From Chloroflexota bacterium (GTDB lineage Bacteria > Chloroflexota > Dehalococcoidia > Lucifugimonadales > Lucifugimonadaceae), in the NCBI GenBank assembly GCA_027623655.1, contig JAQBVG010000003.1, forward strand, positions 1 through 55,101: DNA of 55,101 nt, given 5' to 3'. Within the stretch, counting starts at the first letter, position 1, and each line of letters opens with the position of its first letter. The notes under the pieces were generated by a model that ran no database searches, was not told the DNA's origin, and saw only the letters and a program-made list of their open reading frames with translations. Positions 30,581 to 40,243 of the stretch are shown piece after piece. A program made the position numbers and the translations under genes.

Positions 30581-31834
30581 CTGGACGCCTGGATCCTGGT
30601 GATTTTTTCCACCGTCTACGCCGGGATGATGGCAGGCCAGGTACCGGGCCTCAGACTCAACCGCTCCGGCATCGCCGTTCTCGGGGCGATCGCCGTCATA
30701 TTTGTCGGCGGTAGCACTCCATCGGCCGTAGTCGACGCCATCGATTACTCGACACTGGGCCTTCTGTTCGGCCTCATGGTTGTGTCTGCGCAGTTCAGGC
30801 TTGGCGGCGCTTATACGAGGATGACAGCTCGTCTGGCGACCGCGGATGTAGGTCCGTCCGGATTGCTCCTGCTCGTCATAATGGTGTCCGGCGCTCTCTC
30901 TGCGATCCTCTCAAACGACATAATCGCGCTTGCAATGGCCCCGGTGCTTATCGACATAGCCCGTGCCCGCCGTCTCGACCCAGTTCCATTTTTGCTGGGC
31001 CTTGCGGCAGGAGCCAACGCCGGTTCAGCTGCCACTCTCATCGGCAATCCACAAAACATCCTTGTCGGTCAGGCACTTGATATGCCGTTCGCTCGCTACC
31101 TGTTCGTCGACGCGTTGCTGCCTTCGGTTGGCTCGTTGGTCATCTCGTGGCTTGTTATACGAAGAGTGTTCCGGTCTCGGCTGGCGATGCGGATCGAATG
31201 GGCACCGGCAAGACACCCGGATGCAGCCCCTCTCGCGGCACACGAGGCTCCGAATTTCAACCCGATCGAGACCGGCAAAGGTGTTGCAGCGGTGCTCGTG
31301 CTGGGCGTCCTGTTTGTCGGCAGCTGGTGGCACCGGGATATCGTGGCCCTTGTGTGCGCCGGGACACTGGTGGTGAGCAATCTGAGGGCGTTCCGCGGTT
31401 ACGTTGCGCTGGTGGACTGGAAACTACTGGCACTCTTCGCAGCTTTGTTCGTGCTGAACGACGCAGTCGCAGCCACGGGTGCATTCGAGTCTGCTGCTGA
31501 ATCGATGGCCGGTCGTGGGCTCGACATTCAAAATCCGGCGTGGCTGTTCGGAGCGTCCGCTGTACTGTCGAATATCGTGTCCAACGTGCCTGCGACGATG
31601 ATATTGCTTCCGTTCGCGACCCACGTCGCATCCGGTGTTGTGCTGGCGTTGTCGAGCACGCTCGCCGGCAATCTGATCATAGTGGGGAGCATTGCGAACA
31701 TTATCGTCGTGGAGGTGGCAGCGAAGCACGGAGTGACAATTGGTTGGCGGACCCATGCGCGCTCCGGTATCCCGCTCACGCTGCTTTCACTGGCGATTGC
31801 TGCAATTTGGCTTTTGGCTCTACACGGCCGTTAG
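30581..31834 (+). CDS. SLC13/ArsB-type anion transporter
   Basis: This integral membrane protein of about 417 residues has ten or more hydrophobic segments, in the ArsB/NhaD/DASS (ion transporter) superfamily. Family marks are the repeated VSGALSAILSNDIIALAMAP and ASAVLSNIVSNVPATMIL segments (SNN/SND-type reentrant loops of the two inverted repeats) and ATLIGNPQNILVG. The track starts at GTG 30599, but AGGAGG at 30570-30575 is 5 nt from CTG 30581, and the extra residues LDAWIL extend the first helix as in relatives. A CTG start is therefore likely. The substrate (dicarboxylate, arsenite or another anion) cannot be decided. Confidence 0.8.
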   Translation: MDAWILVIFSTVYAGMMAGQVPGLRLNRSGIAVLGAIAVIFVGGSTPSAVVDAIDYSTLGLLFGLMVVSAQFRLGGAYTRMTARLATADVGPSGLLLLVIMVSGALSAILSNDIIALAMAPVLIDIARARRLDPVPFLLGLAAGANAGSAATLIGNPQNILVGQALDMPFARYLFVDALLPSVGSLVISWLVIRRVFRSRLAMRIEWAPARHPDAAPLAAHEAPNFNPIETGKGVAAVLVLGVLFVGSWWHRDIVALVCAGTLVVSNLRAFRGYVALVDWKLLALFAALFVLNDAVAATGAFESAAESMAGRGLDIQNPAWLFGASAVLSNIVSNVPATMILLPFATHVASGVVLALSSTLAGNLIIVGSIANIIVVEVAAKHGVTIGWRTHARSGIPLTLLSLAIAAIWLLALHGR

Positions 31835-32185
31835 CCGGCGTTCCGACCGTCGCTGCCCGGCTCTGTCGGAACTCGAGAATGATCTGAGAAGAAGCCAGCT
31901 CTGGCCGTTTCAGACCTCATAATCAGGTACTCCGCCCCTCCCCCTGATTCGCCTGGTAGCAGACCCAACGACGCGAGTCGTGCTTGTCCCAAAGACAAGT
32001 ATGACCAGAATCCGCACTGGCGGTTCGAATCACGTCTCTTCCGGCAAATTCTCATCCCAGTGTTCGAAAACGCCTGATGTCTAACTAGCCGTGTCACAGT
32101 GTAGATTTGCCACCACACACTGTATTTCTTTTGTGCACAAGGCAGGCAGCATGCTGAACCAACCCCGGGCTGGATCGTTCAGGCG
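31835..32185. other. Intergenic region containing a decayed tRNA-Ser 3' half
   Basis: No protein gene is supported in these 351 bases. The notable content is the tRNA-like stretch at 31982-32046, described separately. The remainder shows nothing I can name. Confidence 0.5.
31982..32046 (+). repeat. Degenerate copy of the tRNA-Ser 3' half, possible relict attachment site
   Basis: GCTTGTC..AAA.ACAAGTATG followed by GGTTCGAATC and ...CTTCCGGCA matches the anticodon-arm-to-3'-end portion of the tRNA-Ser at 28325-28414. I count 18 of 22 identities over the anticodon arm and 20 of 27 over the T-arm and acceptor end; the variable arm has diverged. No matching 5' half exists, so it is not a tRNA gene. 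A 3' tRNA fragment displaced from an intact tRNA is the classic footprint of integration at a tRNA. Confidence 0.6.
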
Positions 32186-33193
32186 TTGTCTCGAACGGTC
32201 AGGTTCAACCAGATGTATGTAGGTACCCAGTATCCAATTGGTAGCGACACCGACTACCGGGTCCTGGCCCAGTTGGGCGTGAATCACATCAACGGCTTCC
32301 CACCCGGTCCAGCCGAGACCTGGACTCGTGATGTCCTGAGCGCCTACAGAGAAAAGGTCGAGTCGTACGGTGTAAAAGTCGATATGGTTGCCCTGCCTAT
32401 TGGGACCAGGCCGGAAGACGATCAGTCACCGAACATCACTCTTGGCATCTCTCCGGAACGGGATCGCGAAATCGAGGTTTGCCAGAACATTATTCGAGCG
32501 TGTGCCGAATCGGGAATCCCAGCGGTGAAATACCGTCTGTTCATCATCGGAATCACGAGAACTGAGTCCCAACGTGGGCGCGGTGGCGCTCTGCGTTCCA
32601 GCTTTGACTGGGACGAGATCGACCAGAATGAGAAACCCGGAGTTTGGGGTCTGGTATCAGCTGACGAGTACTGGGAGCGGATCGACTATTTTCTCGAGCG
32701 GGTGGTACCGGTTGCAGAGGAATACGGGATAAAGCTGGCTTGCCACCCGCACGATCCGTACACCCCCGACGGCTATCGTGGGGTAAGTCGTGTGCTGGGC
32801 ACAGTCGATGGCATGAAACGGTTCGTGCAAATGCATGAAAGCCCGATCCACGGTCTTAATTTCTGCCAGGGCACCGTTTCTGAGATGCTCGATGACCCCG
32901 GCAAAGAGATATTTGATGTAATTCGCTGGTTTGGCGAGCGGGACAAGATATTCAATGTCCACTTCAGGAACATAACCGGCAAGAAGCTCGCCTTTGAAGA
33001 AACATTTCCCGACGAAGGCGATGTCGACATGCTTGCGGCAGCTCGGGTCTACAAGGAGGTCGGGTACAGGGGGATGCTGATGCCTGACCACACTCCAAAA
33101 ATCGCTGGCGACAACGCGCCGACCGTCGCGTTTGCCTATTGCTACGGGTACATCAGGGCCGTTCTGCAATCGATCGACGCGCTGGACGACTAA
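32186..33193 (+). CDS. UxuA-like mannonate dehydratase family protein
   Basis: This 335-residue TIM-barrel sugar-acid dehydratase is related to UxuA (D-mannonate dehydratase). Family metal-site segments are LACHPHDP, NFCQGT, FNVHFRNITG and LMPDHTP, in order. The start MYVGTQYP...DYRVLAQLGVNHING is typical; TTG 32186 (used here) or ATG 32213 are both possible. Length is slightly under that of classical UxuA (about 390), so the substrate may differ from mannonate. It is followed by an HpcH/HpaI aldolase gene, suggesting sequential sugar-acid dehydration and aldol cleavage. Confidence 0.82.
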   Translation: MSRTVRFNQMYVGTQYPIGSDTDYRVLAQLGVNHINGFPPGPAETWTRDVLSAYREKVESYGVKVDMVALPIGTRPEDDQSPNITLGISPERDREIEVCQNIIRACAESGIPAVKYRLFIIGITRTESQRGRGGALRSSFDWDEIDQNEKPGVWGLVSADEYWERIDYFLERVVPVAEEYGIKLACHPHDPYTPDGYRGVSRVLGTVDGMKRFVQMHESPIHGLNFCQGTVSEMLDDPGKEIFDVIRWFGERDKIFNVHFRNITGKKLAFEETFPDEGDVDMLAAARVYKEVGYRGMLMPDHTPKIAGDNAPTVAFAYCYGYIRAVLQSIDALDD

Positions 33194-33293
33194 CAACGAA
33201 TTGTTCACGCCGCGGTTCGCCCGGTTGCGCTAACATCCCGTCATCTGCACATTCTCAAACACCGCATCCCGGCCTTCGGATGCGACTTGCTGC

Positions 33294-34037
33294 GTGCGAA
33301 TGGAGTCCATTTTGACGATCAAGACTAATCTGAAACACCGTATTCGAAGCGGCGAAATCACCATAGGCGCCAGGGCCAACCTGACCGACTCGAAAAGTCG
33401 TATCGAAGCGATTATGGGCAGCAGCGACTACAGCTATCTGTCGGCAGACAGCCAGCACTCACCGTACGACGAGCGACTGTTGGTCGAGTTCTGCGAGGCT
33501 GCCGATCAGGTCGGTGTACCTGTCGTTTTTCGGATCAAACACACACGTCACTCGTACCTGGTCGGCAACATCCTGGACCTGGGGCCATCGGGGGTTGAAG
33601 TTCCACAGACCGAAACCGAGCAAACAGCCCAGGAGGCGCTCGACTATTTTTACTACCCTCAGGTTGGCAGGCGGTCCTGGGGCGGTGCGCCCCGTGCCAA
33701 CGTTAGTGAGCATCCCGACAGGATCGACTACGCCAACTACTGGAACGATTTCGGTGTTCTGTGGCTTCAAATTGAATCGCTGAGTGCCGTAACACGCGCC
33801 CGGTCACTCGCTAAACCGGGTGTCGATTGCCTGTCGTGGGGTCCAGCTGACTTATCGTTCAACCGAGAAGCCAATCCCGAGCACCCTTTGAAATCCGACG
33901 ACGATTGCATTCGGCACGTCGTCAAGTTGCTTGAAGGCAGCACAACCAAGCTGTGTATCCGAAGCTACGATCCCAAGCTGCGAAATAAGTACCTTGATAT
34001 GGGTGCGACCGTGTTGATCGAAACACCCGGCGTGTGA
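33294..34037 (+). CDS. HpcH/HpaI-type aldolase (citrate lyase beta-like superfamily)
   Basis: This 247-residue pyruvate/phosphoenolpyruvate-type TIM barrel has motifs LWLQIESLSAV (the Glu in the usual IE segment), LSWGPADLSF (GPxDL metal-binding block) and VEVPQTETEQTAQEAL. It lacks the very N-terminal KxxLxxGxxxxG in classical form, showing KHRIRSGEITIGARA instead. The start is GTG 33294 or ATG 33300. Enzymes of this family cleave 4-hydroxy-2-oxoacids to pyruvate and an aldehyde. Placed 100 nt after the UxuA-like gene, it may continue the same pathway. Confidence 0.8.
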   Translation: MRMESILTIKTNLKHRIRSGEITIGARANLTDSKSRIEAIMGSSDYSYLSADSQHSPYDERLLVEFCEAADQVGVPVVFRIKHTRHSYLVGNILDLGPSGVEVPQTETEQTAQEALDYFYYPQVGRRSWGGAPRANVSEHPDRIDYANYWNDFGVLWLQIESLSAVTRARSLAKPGVDCLSWGPADLSFNREANPEHPLKSDDDCIRHVVKLLEGSTTKLCIRSYDPKLRNKYLDMGATVLIETPGV

Positions 34038-34077
34038 AGCAGTTCAGTAGTCCAGTCACGGCGCCTCCGCAGATCTA

Positions 34078-36894
34078 ATGATCAATCTCGAAACGTCGTC
34101 ATTCGTTGCATCTGCCACATTCGTTGGTGCTGTAATCGCGCTCTTAATGACAGCGTTCATGTGGAACCGCCGACATGCCCCAGGCGCGGCGTCGGTCGCA
34201 TGGCTGATGATCGCCGCTGCGATCTGGTCAGGCGGTTACGGAATCGAAGTCCTACTCGATCGCCTCGACGATAAGCTGTTCCTCGTTCCGATTGAGTATG
34301 TCGGGATTTCGACCGTTCCCGTGTTCTGGTTTATCACCGCGGCTCACCTGACCGGGCGGATACGCCGGGTGACCCCTCGCCTGCTCGCGGGAGTGCTCGT
34401 TATCCCGACGATCACTGTCGCACTGGCTGCCACAAACAGCACCCATAATTTGATGTGGCAGGGAGCGATGATCGTCGGTGAACCCGGTGGTTACTCTGTT
34501 GAATTCATGCGCGGCACATGGTTCTGGGTGTCGTGGGTGTATTCCTACCTCGCCTTCTTCGCGGGATTCGGCTTCCTTTTGTACCGAGCGTTTACCAAAA
34601 CGTCGATGTTCAGAAGCCAGATGATCGCGACGATTGCTGCAGGAACAATACCGCTCGCCGCGAACCTCCTTTTTCTGACTGAACTGAACCTGCTCGGGAA
34701 TTTCGACCCGACACCAATGTCATTTGCCATTTCTGGCGTGATCGTCGCCTATAGCTTCATTCAGTTCAAGCTCTTCGATCTGGTGCCTGTCGCCCTCGAC
34801 GTACTGGTTGAGCGTATTCCAGACGCCATGTTCGTCCTCAATCCCGAAGGACACATCGTCGACGCCAATCCTGCGGCCGAAAAGATGGTCGAGTCTGGCG
34901 GTGAGTCACTGATCGGAAGACACCTCTGCGAAGCCCTCGATGGAAAACTGGACGATCACGTGCTCTGCTCTGGAGTTCCCGGAAGTATCACGGACGATAT
35001 TCTTATCCATCACCCGGTCTTTCGGGAAACAGTTGTCTGTTTCCCGACCGTTATCGAACTCTCGGACAATCCAGGTGCGGACGATCCAGGTGGTCGGTTG
35101 ATTATCCTTCGCGACGTGACCGAGCAGAGGAAAGCTTCCGATTCCCTGCATCGGCTCGCCAGGATCACTACTGTCAATGACATCACGACAGCCGTCGCGC
35201 AGATGCACGATGTGGAGTCGATCATGGCAACGGCCACCACCCGTCTCGCCGATCTGCTCCCGGCCGCACATGCGTGTGGACTTTTACTCAACCCGAATAC
35301 CGGTCAGTTCGAGGTCGTCAACGTTGCCGGGCCTCACCCGCTGAACCCTCTTGAACTGAAGTCAACGTTGTTCGATTCCGTGGTCTTAACGCAGGGTGAA
35401 GATGGCGGAGCCCATGATCTGTCGGATCCGCACGACAAACTTGATCAGTACGCTCATCGGTTCAAGTCGGCCGGTCTCCACTCGGTTGTGGGACACACGT
35501 TGATTGCAAATGACGAAACATTCGGCGCAATCGTCCTGGCCCGTGAGGAGGCCGGGAGTCTTGGACCGGCCGAAGTCGAATTGATAAACGCGGTTGGGGC
35601 GCTTGTCGCACAGGCTATTTACGGTGCGCGCCTGGTTGAGGATCTCAGATCAACGAACGCAGAGTTGGTTGAGACTCAGCAACATGTCATGAGGCAGGAG
35701 CGTTTGCGCTCGCTCGGGCAACTGGCAGGCGGAATTGCACACGACATCAACAATGCGCTGTCACCCGTGGTCGGATTCTCCGACATGCTGCTCCAGCAAT
35801 CGTCGAGCATGGACGAACACTCGAAAAAGCTGTTGCAGCTGATCCGTCTGGCCGCCCTCGACATATCGCGTATCGTCGAACGGATGCGTCGTCTGTACAG
35901 GGATCGCGAAGTCAGTCAGCTTGAGCTGGGACCGGTAGACCTAAGGCAAACCGTCCGCGAAACCATCGAACTGACTCGCCCGAGATGGCGTGAAAATCAA
36001 CAAAGTGGAAAAGACATAAGAATCTCGACAGAGTTCGATCGTGGATTACCGCAAATTTCCGGCGCGGAAACCGAAATCCGGGAGGCACTCACCAACCTGG
36101 TACTCAATGCCATTGATGCCATGCCTGAAGGGGGGCGCATCGTAATCGCCGGGCGCGCTCACCCCGAACCCACGCACCGGGATGACATGGCCAAAGTCGA
36201 ACAGGTAATCGTCGAGGTCATTGACGAAGGGACCGGAATGAGTGCTGATACTGCTCGACGAGCACTGGAGCCGTTTTTTACCACAAAGGGCGAGGCGGGA
36301 ACGGGGCTTGGACTGCCAATGGCCCAACAGGTCATGCAACGGCATTCTGGGACCCTGACCATTCATCAAAGGGACGGTGCGGACGGGCAAAAGGGAACGC
36401 TTGTAAGACTCACGTTCCCAGTCGGAAAGCCAATCGATAACGAACGGAAAACAACTACAGCCAGCGATCAAACCGCACAGCAACTCTCGGCACTTGTCGT
36501 CGATGACGAGCCAATGCTCAGAATGGTCGTCCAGGAAATGCTCGCGGCAGAAGGCCACTCTGTCACTACAGCAGGCGGTGGACCCGAAGCAGCCGACCTC
36601 GTGGCAAAGGCGTACATATCTGGAAAGCCATTCGATGTCGTCATCTCAGACATAGAGATGCCAGTACTAAACGGCCGCATGCTCGCCGAGTTTATTGAAA
36701 CCGAATCACCAAAGACCGATGTCATATTGATGACCGGTTGGACCGACCAACAAATTGATGTCGACACAATTTCGACCCGTGTCGCGGGCCTTGTACAGAA
36801 ACCGCCCAGGCTCGCCGATATCACGGCACTGCTGGCGGTCGTCTCACGGAATGCAGCATCGCCTGCTTCTTTTTTGCCGGACGAGTCGCCGTAG
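34078..36894 (+). CDS. Hybrid sensor histidine kinase with 7TM, PAS and GAF sensory domains
   Basis: The 938-residue product has an N-terminal 7TM sensor (about 1-235), a PAS domain (ERIPDAMFVLNPEGHIVDANPAAEKM), a GAF domain (about 360-515), HisKA with LAGGIAHDINNALSPVVGF (phospho-His555), HATPase (LVLNAIDAMPEG, EGTGMS, GTGLGLPMAQQ), and a C-terminal receiver (LVVDDEPML, VVISDIEMP with phospho-Asp858). The kinase resembles those that pass phosphate within a hybrid chain. No DNA-binding regulator lies adjacent, so its output is unknown. It starts at ATG 34078, 40 nt after the aldolase. Confidence 0.9.
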   Translation: MINLETSSFVASATFVGAVIALLMTAFMWNRRHAPGAASVAWLMIAAAIWSGGYGIEVLLDRLDDKLFLVPIEYVGISTVPVFWFITAAHLTGRIRRVTPRLLAGVLVIPTITVALAATNSTHNLMWQGAMIVGEPGGYSVEFMRGTWFWVSWVYSYLAFFAGFGFLLYRAFTKTSMFRSQMIATIAAGTIPLAANLLFLTELNLLGNFDPTPMSFAISGVIVAYSFIQFKLFDLVPVALDVLVERIPDAMFVLNPEGHIVDANPAAEKMVESGGESLIGRHLCEALDGKLDDHVLCSGVPGSITDDILIHHPVFRETVVCFPTVIELSDNPGADDPGGRLIILRDVTEQRKASDSLHRLARITTVNDITTAVAQMHDVESIMATATTRLADLLPAAHACGLLLNPNTGQFEVVNVAGPHPLNPLELKSTLFDSVVLTQGEDGGAHDLSDPHDKLDQYAHRFKSAGLHSVVGHTLIANDETFGAIVLAREEAGSLGPAEVELINAVGALVAQAIYGARLVEDLRSTNAELVETQQHVMRQERLRSLGQLAGGIAHDINNALSPVVGFSDMLLQQSSSMDEHSKKLLQLIRLAALDISRIVERMRRLYRDREVSQLELGPVDLRQTVRETIELTRPRWRENQQSGKDIRISTEFDRGLPQISGAETEIREALTNLVLNAIDAMPEGGRIVIAGRAHPEPTHRDDMAKVEQVIVEVIDEGTGMSADTARRALEPFFTTKGEAGTGLGLPMAQQVMQRHSGTLTIHQRDGADGQKGTLVRLTFPVGKPIDNERKTTTASDQTAQQLSALVVDDEPMLRMVVQEMLAAEGHSVTTAGGGPEAADLVAKAYISGKPFDVVISDIEMPVLNGRMLAEFIETESPKTDVILMTGWTDQQIDVDTISTRVAGLVQKPPRLADITALLAVVSRNAASPASFLPDESP

Positions 36895-37275
36895 CCGACC
36901 CAACCTGACACCGATGTCTAAGAACGGAACAGAAGGAACGCATCTGCAACACCGGGGCGATTAATGGGGTGCGTAGCGCAACAAGGATCTTAGAAAATCT
37001 GGGTCCGGACGGGTGTTTCTAATTTGCACGAAACTGTATCGATCTTGCCGAGCACTCATTTACCCGTTCCTGTCAGTTCAACAGCAGTTGGACCGTCTGT
37101 CTGGAACGTGATTGCAACCCGCCCATCTGGACGCTCGTGGCGACGGTCGTACATAGACACTTCTCAAGACGCTCGGTACGATAATTTGCGGCCTAAAATT
37201 ACCAGGTCGAGCCACTCAATCAGGTTCCAGCTTCAGGTGCTGAATCGCGATCAACATTAAGCGAGTTACCTTTTC
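36895..37275. other. Intergenic region upstream of sucCD
   Basis: These 381 bases contain no credible gene; ORF 37024-37260 is compositionally unlike its neighbours. A GATAAT at about 37180 (in GGTACGATAATTTGCGG) could be the -10 of the sucCD promoter, with no clear -35. Nothing else stands out. Confidence 0.4.
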
Positions 37276-38454
37276 GTGAATATCCACGAGTATCAGGCTA
37301 AACAGATCCTCGACCGGTACGGCGTTCCAACGCCGAGGGCCGAGGTAGCCACCACAGCCGCAGAAGCAAAAGAAATCGCTGCCCGAATTGGTGGGCGAGT
37401 GGTCGTCAAAGCACAGGTGCATGCAGGTGGTCGGGGGAAAGTTGGAGGAGTCAGGCTCGTAGATACTCCTGCCGAAGCCGCGGACGTAGCGGAATCGTTG
37501 ATCGGCTCCCGCCTCGTTACCAATCAGACCGGCCCGGCTGGAGTGCCGGTTGAAAAAGTGATGATCGCGGAAACCCTGGACATCAAGAAAGAGCTCTACT
37601 TATCGATAGTCGTAGATGGCAACATCGGTGCACCGGTCGTCATGGCAAGCACAGAGGGCGGGGTCGAGATCGAAGAGGTTGCCGAGAGGTCACCGGAAAA
37701 AATTTTCAGGGTCGCCGGTGACCCACTTATTGGACTCACAACATACCGTGCTCGCGACCTGGCGATGGCACTTGAAGTACCTCCCGAGGCTCTAAGGTCT
37801 GCAACCGCGCTTATTAGCAACCTCTACCGGGTATTCGTTGAGAACGACTGCTCACTTGTCGAGATCAATCCGCTCGTGATCACCGCAGACCATCAGATCG
37901 TCGCCCTGGACGCCAAGATCAACCTCGAGGACGACGCCCTGTTCCGGCATCCGGATCTCGCAGAGCTTCGAGATTCCAACCAGCAGGACCCGCTTGAACG
38001 GCGCGCCTACAAGTCGGACCTTGCATACGTAAAACTTGATGGAGGTCGGGTTGGCTGCATGGTGAATGGCGCGGGCCTCGCGATGGCCACGATGGACATC
38101 ACTAAGGTTGTAGGCGCCGACCCTGCCAACTTCCTCGATATCGGGGGTTCTGCGGACCAGGAAAGAATCGAGGAAGCGTTCAAGATCATCATGGACGATG
38201 ACGACGTCGAGATAATCCTCGTAAATCTGTTCGCAGGAATAGCCAGGGCTGACGTGGTCGCCGCTGGCATCGTGGCTGCCGCAAAGGAAACAAACGCCCA
38301 CATTCCCATGGTGGTCGCCATGCGTGGCACCAACGCTGACGAAGGTCTCGCGATACTCGCCAATTCCGGACTTGATATCACAGGTGCTCCCGATCTTGCA
38401 GGTGCAGCCGACGTTCTCAGGCAGAAGTTGTTAGAAACGGGAGGTAACAACTAA
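37276..38454 (+). CDS. sucC: Succinyl-CoA ligase (ADP/GDP-forming) beta subunit
   Basis: SucC is the nucleotide-binding subunit of succinyl-CoA synthetase, a TCA cycle enzyme. The 392-residue product has the ATP-grasp fold ([28 protein letters not shown] for Mg binding, [14 protein letters not shown]) and the CoA-ligase flavodoxin-like end ([29 protein letters not shown]). GTG 37276 gives the canonical [12 protein letters not shown]. The TAA overlaps the sucD ATG by one base, so translation is coupled. Confidence 0.96.
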   Translation: MNIHEYQAKQILDRYGVPTPRAEVATTAAEAKEIAARIGGRVVVKAQVHAGGRGKVGGVRLVDTPAEAADVAESLIGSRLVTNQTGPAGVPVEKVMIAETLDIKKELYLSIVVDGNIGAPVVMASTEGGVEIEEVAERSPEKIFRVAGDPLIGLTTYRARDLAMALEVPPEALRSATALISNLYRVFVENDCSLVEINPLVITADHQIVALDAKINLEDDALFRHPDLAELRDSNQQDPLERRAYKSDLAYVKLDGGRVGCMVNGAGLAMATMDITKVVGADPANFLDIGGSADQERIEEAFKIIMDDDDVEIILVNLFAGIARADVVAAGIVAAAKETNAHIPMVVAMRGTNADEGLAILANSGLDITGAPDLAGAADVLRQKLLETGGNN

Positions 38455-39326
38455 TGGCAGTGCTGGTTGGCCCTCACACTCGACTGCTTGTTCAGGGCCT
38501 AGGACGAGACGGTAGTTTCCAGGCGAGTCGTACGCGCGAGTACGGCACAAGCATGGTCGCCGCTGTCCACCCCGGGCGGGACGGGCAGAAGTTCGAAGAT
38601 GTGGTCCCGTATTTTTCGACAGTGGCCAGAGCGGTCGAGCAGACCGGTGCAAATACCGGCGTCATTTTTGTCCCTGCGCCGTTTGCAATGGACGCCATCA
38701 TTGAACAGATCGATGCTGGCCTCGAACTCGTCGTATGTATAACTGAAGGCGTCCCGGTGCTCGACATGGTCAGGGTGATGGCCTATCTCAAGGGCAAGCC
38801 GACTCGCCTGGTTGGATCGAACTGTCCCGGAGTCCTGAGCCCAGCCTCGAAGGCCAAGGTTGGTATCATTCCGGGGAGTATCGTGAGGCCCGGCAACGTC
38901 GGTGTCGTTTCCCGATCGGGAACCCTTACGTACGAAGCAATTGCCCAGCTTGTACAACACGGTATGGGCCAATCGACCTGTGTTGGCATCGGCGGTGACC
39001 CAGTACACGGAACAACGTTCACCGACGTACTGGAACTATTCCAGGCCGACGATGAGACCGAGGCAATCGTGCTGATCGGGGAGATCGGCGGAGTGCGAGA
39101 ACAACTGGCCGCCGAGTACATAAAAAAGCATGTCACCAAGCCAGTGGTGGCCGCCATTGCCGGGCAATCTGCACCGGCTGGCAAACGCATGGGGCACGCC
39201 GGAGCGATTGTCACCGGAAAAGCAGCTCTGGCATCTGAGAAGAACAAAGCCCTCAGTGAAGCCGGTGTCCACGTAGTCGACTCGCCCGCACATATCGGTG
39301 CCAGGATGAAGGAAGTGCTTGGTTGA
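38454..39326 (+). CDS. sucD: Succinyl-CoA ligase alpha subunit
   Basis: SucD carries the active-site histidine and the CoA-binding Rossmann domain. The 290-residue product has [12 protein letters not shown] (CoA site), [20 protein letters not shown] and [10 protein letters not shown] with the phosphorylated His. It overlaps sucC by one base (TAATG). Two alpha/beta hydrolases follow closely and could be co-transcribed. Confidence 0.96.
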   Translation: MAVLVGPHTRLLVQGLGRDGSFQASRTREYGTSMVAAVHPGRDGQKFEDVVPYFSTVARAVEQTGANTGVIFVPAPFAMDAIIEQIDAGLELVVCITEGVPVLDMVRVMAYLKGKPTRLVGSNCPGVLSPASKAKVGIIPGSIVRPGNVGVVSRSGTLTYEAIAQLVQHGMGQSTCVGIGGDPVHGTTFTDVLELFQADDETEAIVLIGEIGGVREQLAAEYIKKHVTKPVVAAIAGQSAPAGKRMGHAGAIVTGKAALASEKNKALSEAGVHVVDSPAHIGARMKEVLG

Positions 39327-39342
39327 CCCGGGCCAGCGTCGG

Positions 39343-40212
39343 ATGACTTTCACCGAGCGTTATGTTCACACAGGAAATATTGCACTGAACGTGGCCGACT
39401 GGGGTGTCTCGTCCCCCGGCGCACCGGTCGTGATTCTCATTCATGGCTACGGGTCCAGCTGGCATACCTGGGGTCGTGTGGTCGACAAACTTTCGAGCAT
39501 GTTTCACCTGTATGCCGTCGACTTGCGGGGGATGGGTAGATCTGGCCGCTACGGAGCAGGCTCGGACCGGCAAACCTGGGCCGACGACATCGCCTCGGCC
39601 ATTCCTCGGCTCAGTTCAGGACCGGTTGTGCTGGTCGGGCATTCTCTTGGTGGGTGGGTGACCGCCGCAGTGGCCTCTCGTAATCCGCATCTGGTATCGA
39701 AGGCGGTACTTGTCGAGGCATTCTCCGGGGCGCAATCTGAGGTTCGAAAGCGTGAGCGTCAGGTCCGTCACGAAGAACGCCAAAAACGTGCTGCTCTCAT
39801 CCGCGCCGCCATCACCCCGGCCGATTTAGTACCAATGGTCAGCGAACGCTACGATGGTGCCTCTGCGAACAGTATTAGCCGCATCGCAAGAATGTATTTC
39901 GAGCTCGACCCGGCACTTGAGGCCGGCCGACCGGGTCCTTCCGACGATTCGGATATGTTCGAAAGCATGTTCAGATCGATTCAATGTCCCGCGCTAATCA
40001 TCTATGGTTCCGTTGCCAACGGCGGAATCATGTCCGACGAAGAAGCCAGGCGAGTGGCCGACCTGATCCCGGATTCCAAATTGCTGAGTTGGCCTAAAGT
40101 CGGGCATTCACCTCACATCGCCCGCAACCACGATTTCATCAGAGCCCTGAACCGATTCGCATCCGAACAAGCTCCGAAAGTTCCCACAGGGCGTAATTCC
40201 CCGAACCCGTAA
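39343..40212 (+). CDS. Alpha/beta hydrolase
   Basis: This alpha/beta-hydrolase-fold enzyme of 289 residues has an oxyanion HGYGSSWHTW segment, nucleophile elbow GHSLGG, and the terminal His in KVGHSPHIARNH. The track start (TTG 39319) overlaps sucD; ATG 39343 is 16 nt after the sucD stop and is preferred. It is followed within 31 nt by a second hydrolase of the same fold. The natural substrate is unknown; candidates include esters, lactones or C-C hydrolase substrates. Confidence 0.85.
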   Translation: MTFTERYVHTGNIALNVADWGVSSPGAPVVILIHGYGSSWHTWGRVVDKLSSMFHLYAVDLRGMGRSGRYGAGSDRQTWADDIASAIPRLSSGPVVLVGHSLGGWVTAAVASRNPHLVSKAVLVEAFSGAQSEVRKRERQVRHEERQKRAALIRAAITPADLVPMVSERYDGASANSISRIARMYFELDPALEAGRPGPSDDSDMFESMFRSIQCPALIIYGSVANGGIMSDEEARRVADLIPDSKLLSWPKVGHSPHIARNHDFIRALNRFASEQAPKVPTGRNSPNP

Positions 40213-40243
40213 ACCTCCATGACCGACTACCCGGAAAAAAAAG

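Noticed and set aside
31982-32046. A second functional tRNA gene
   Set aside because: The anticodon and T-arm parts are recognisable, but there is no 5' half or matching acceptor strand upstream, so it is listed as a relict.
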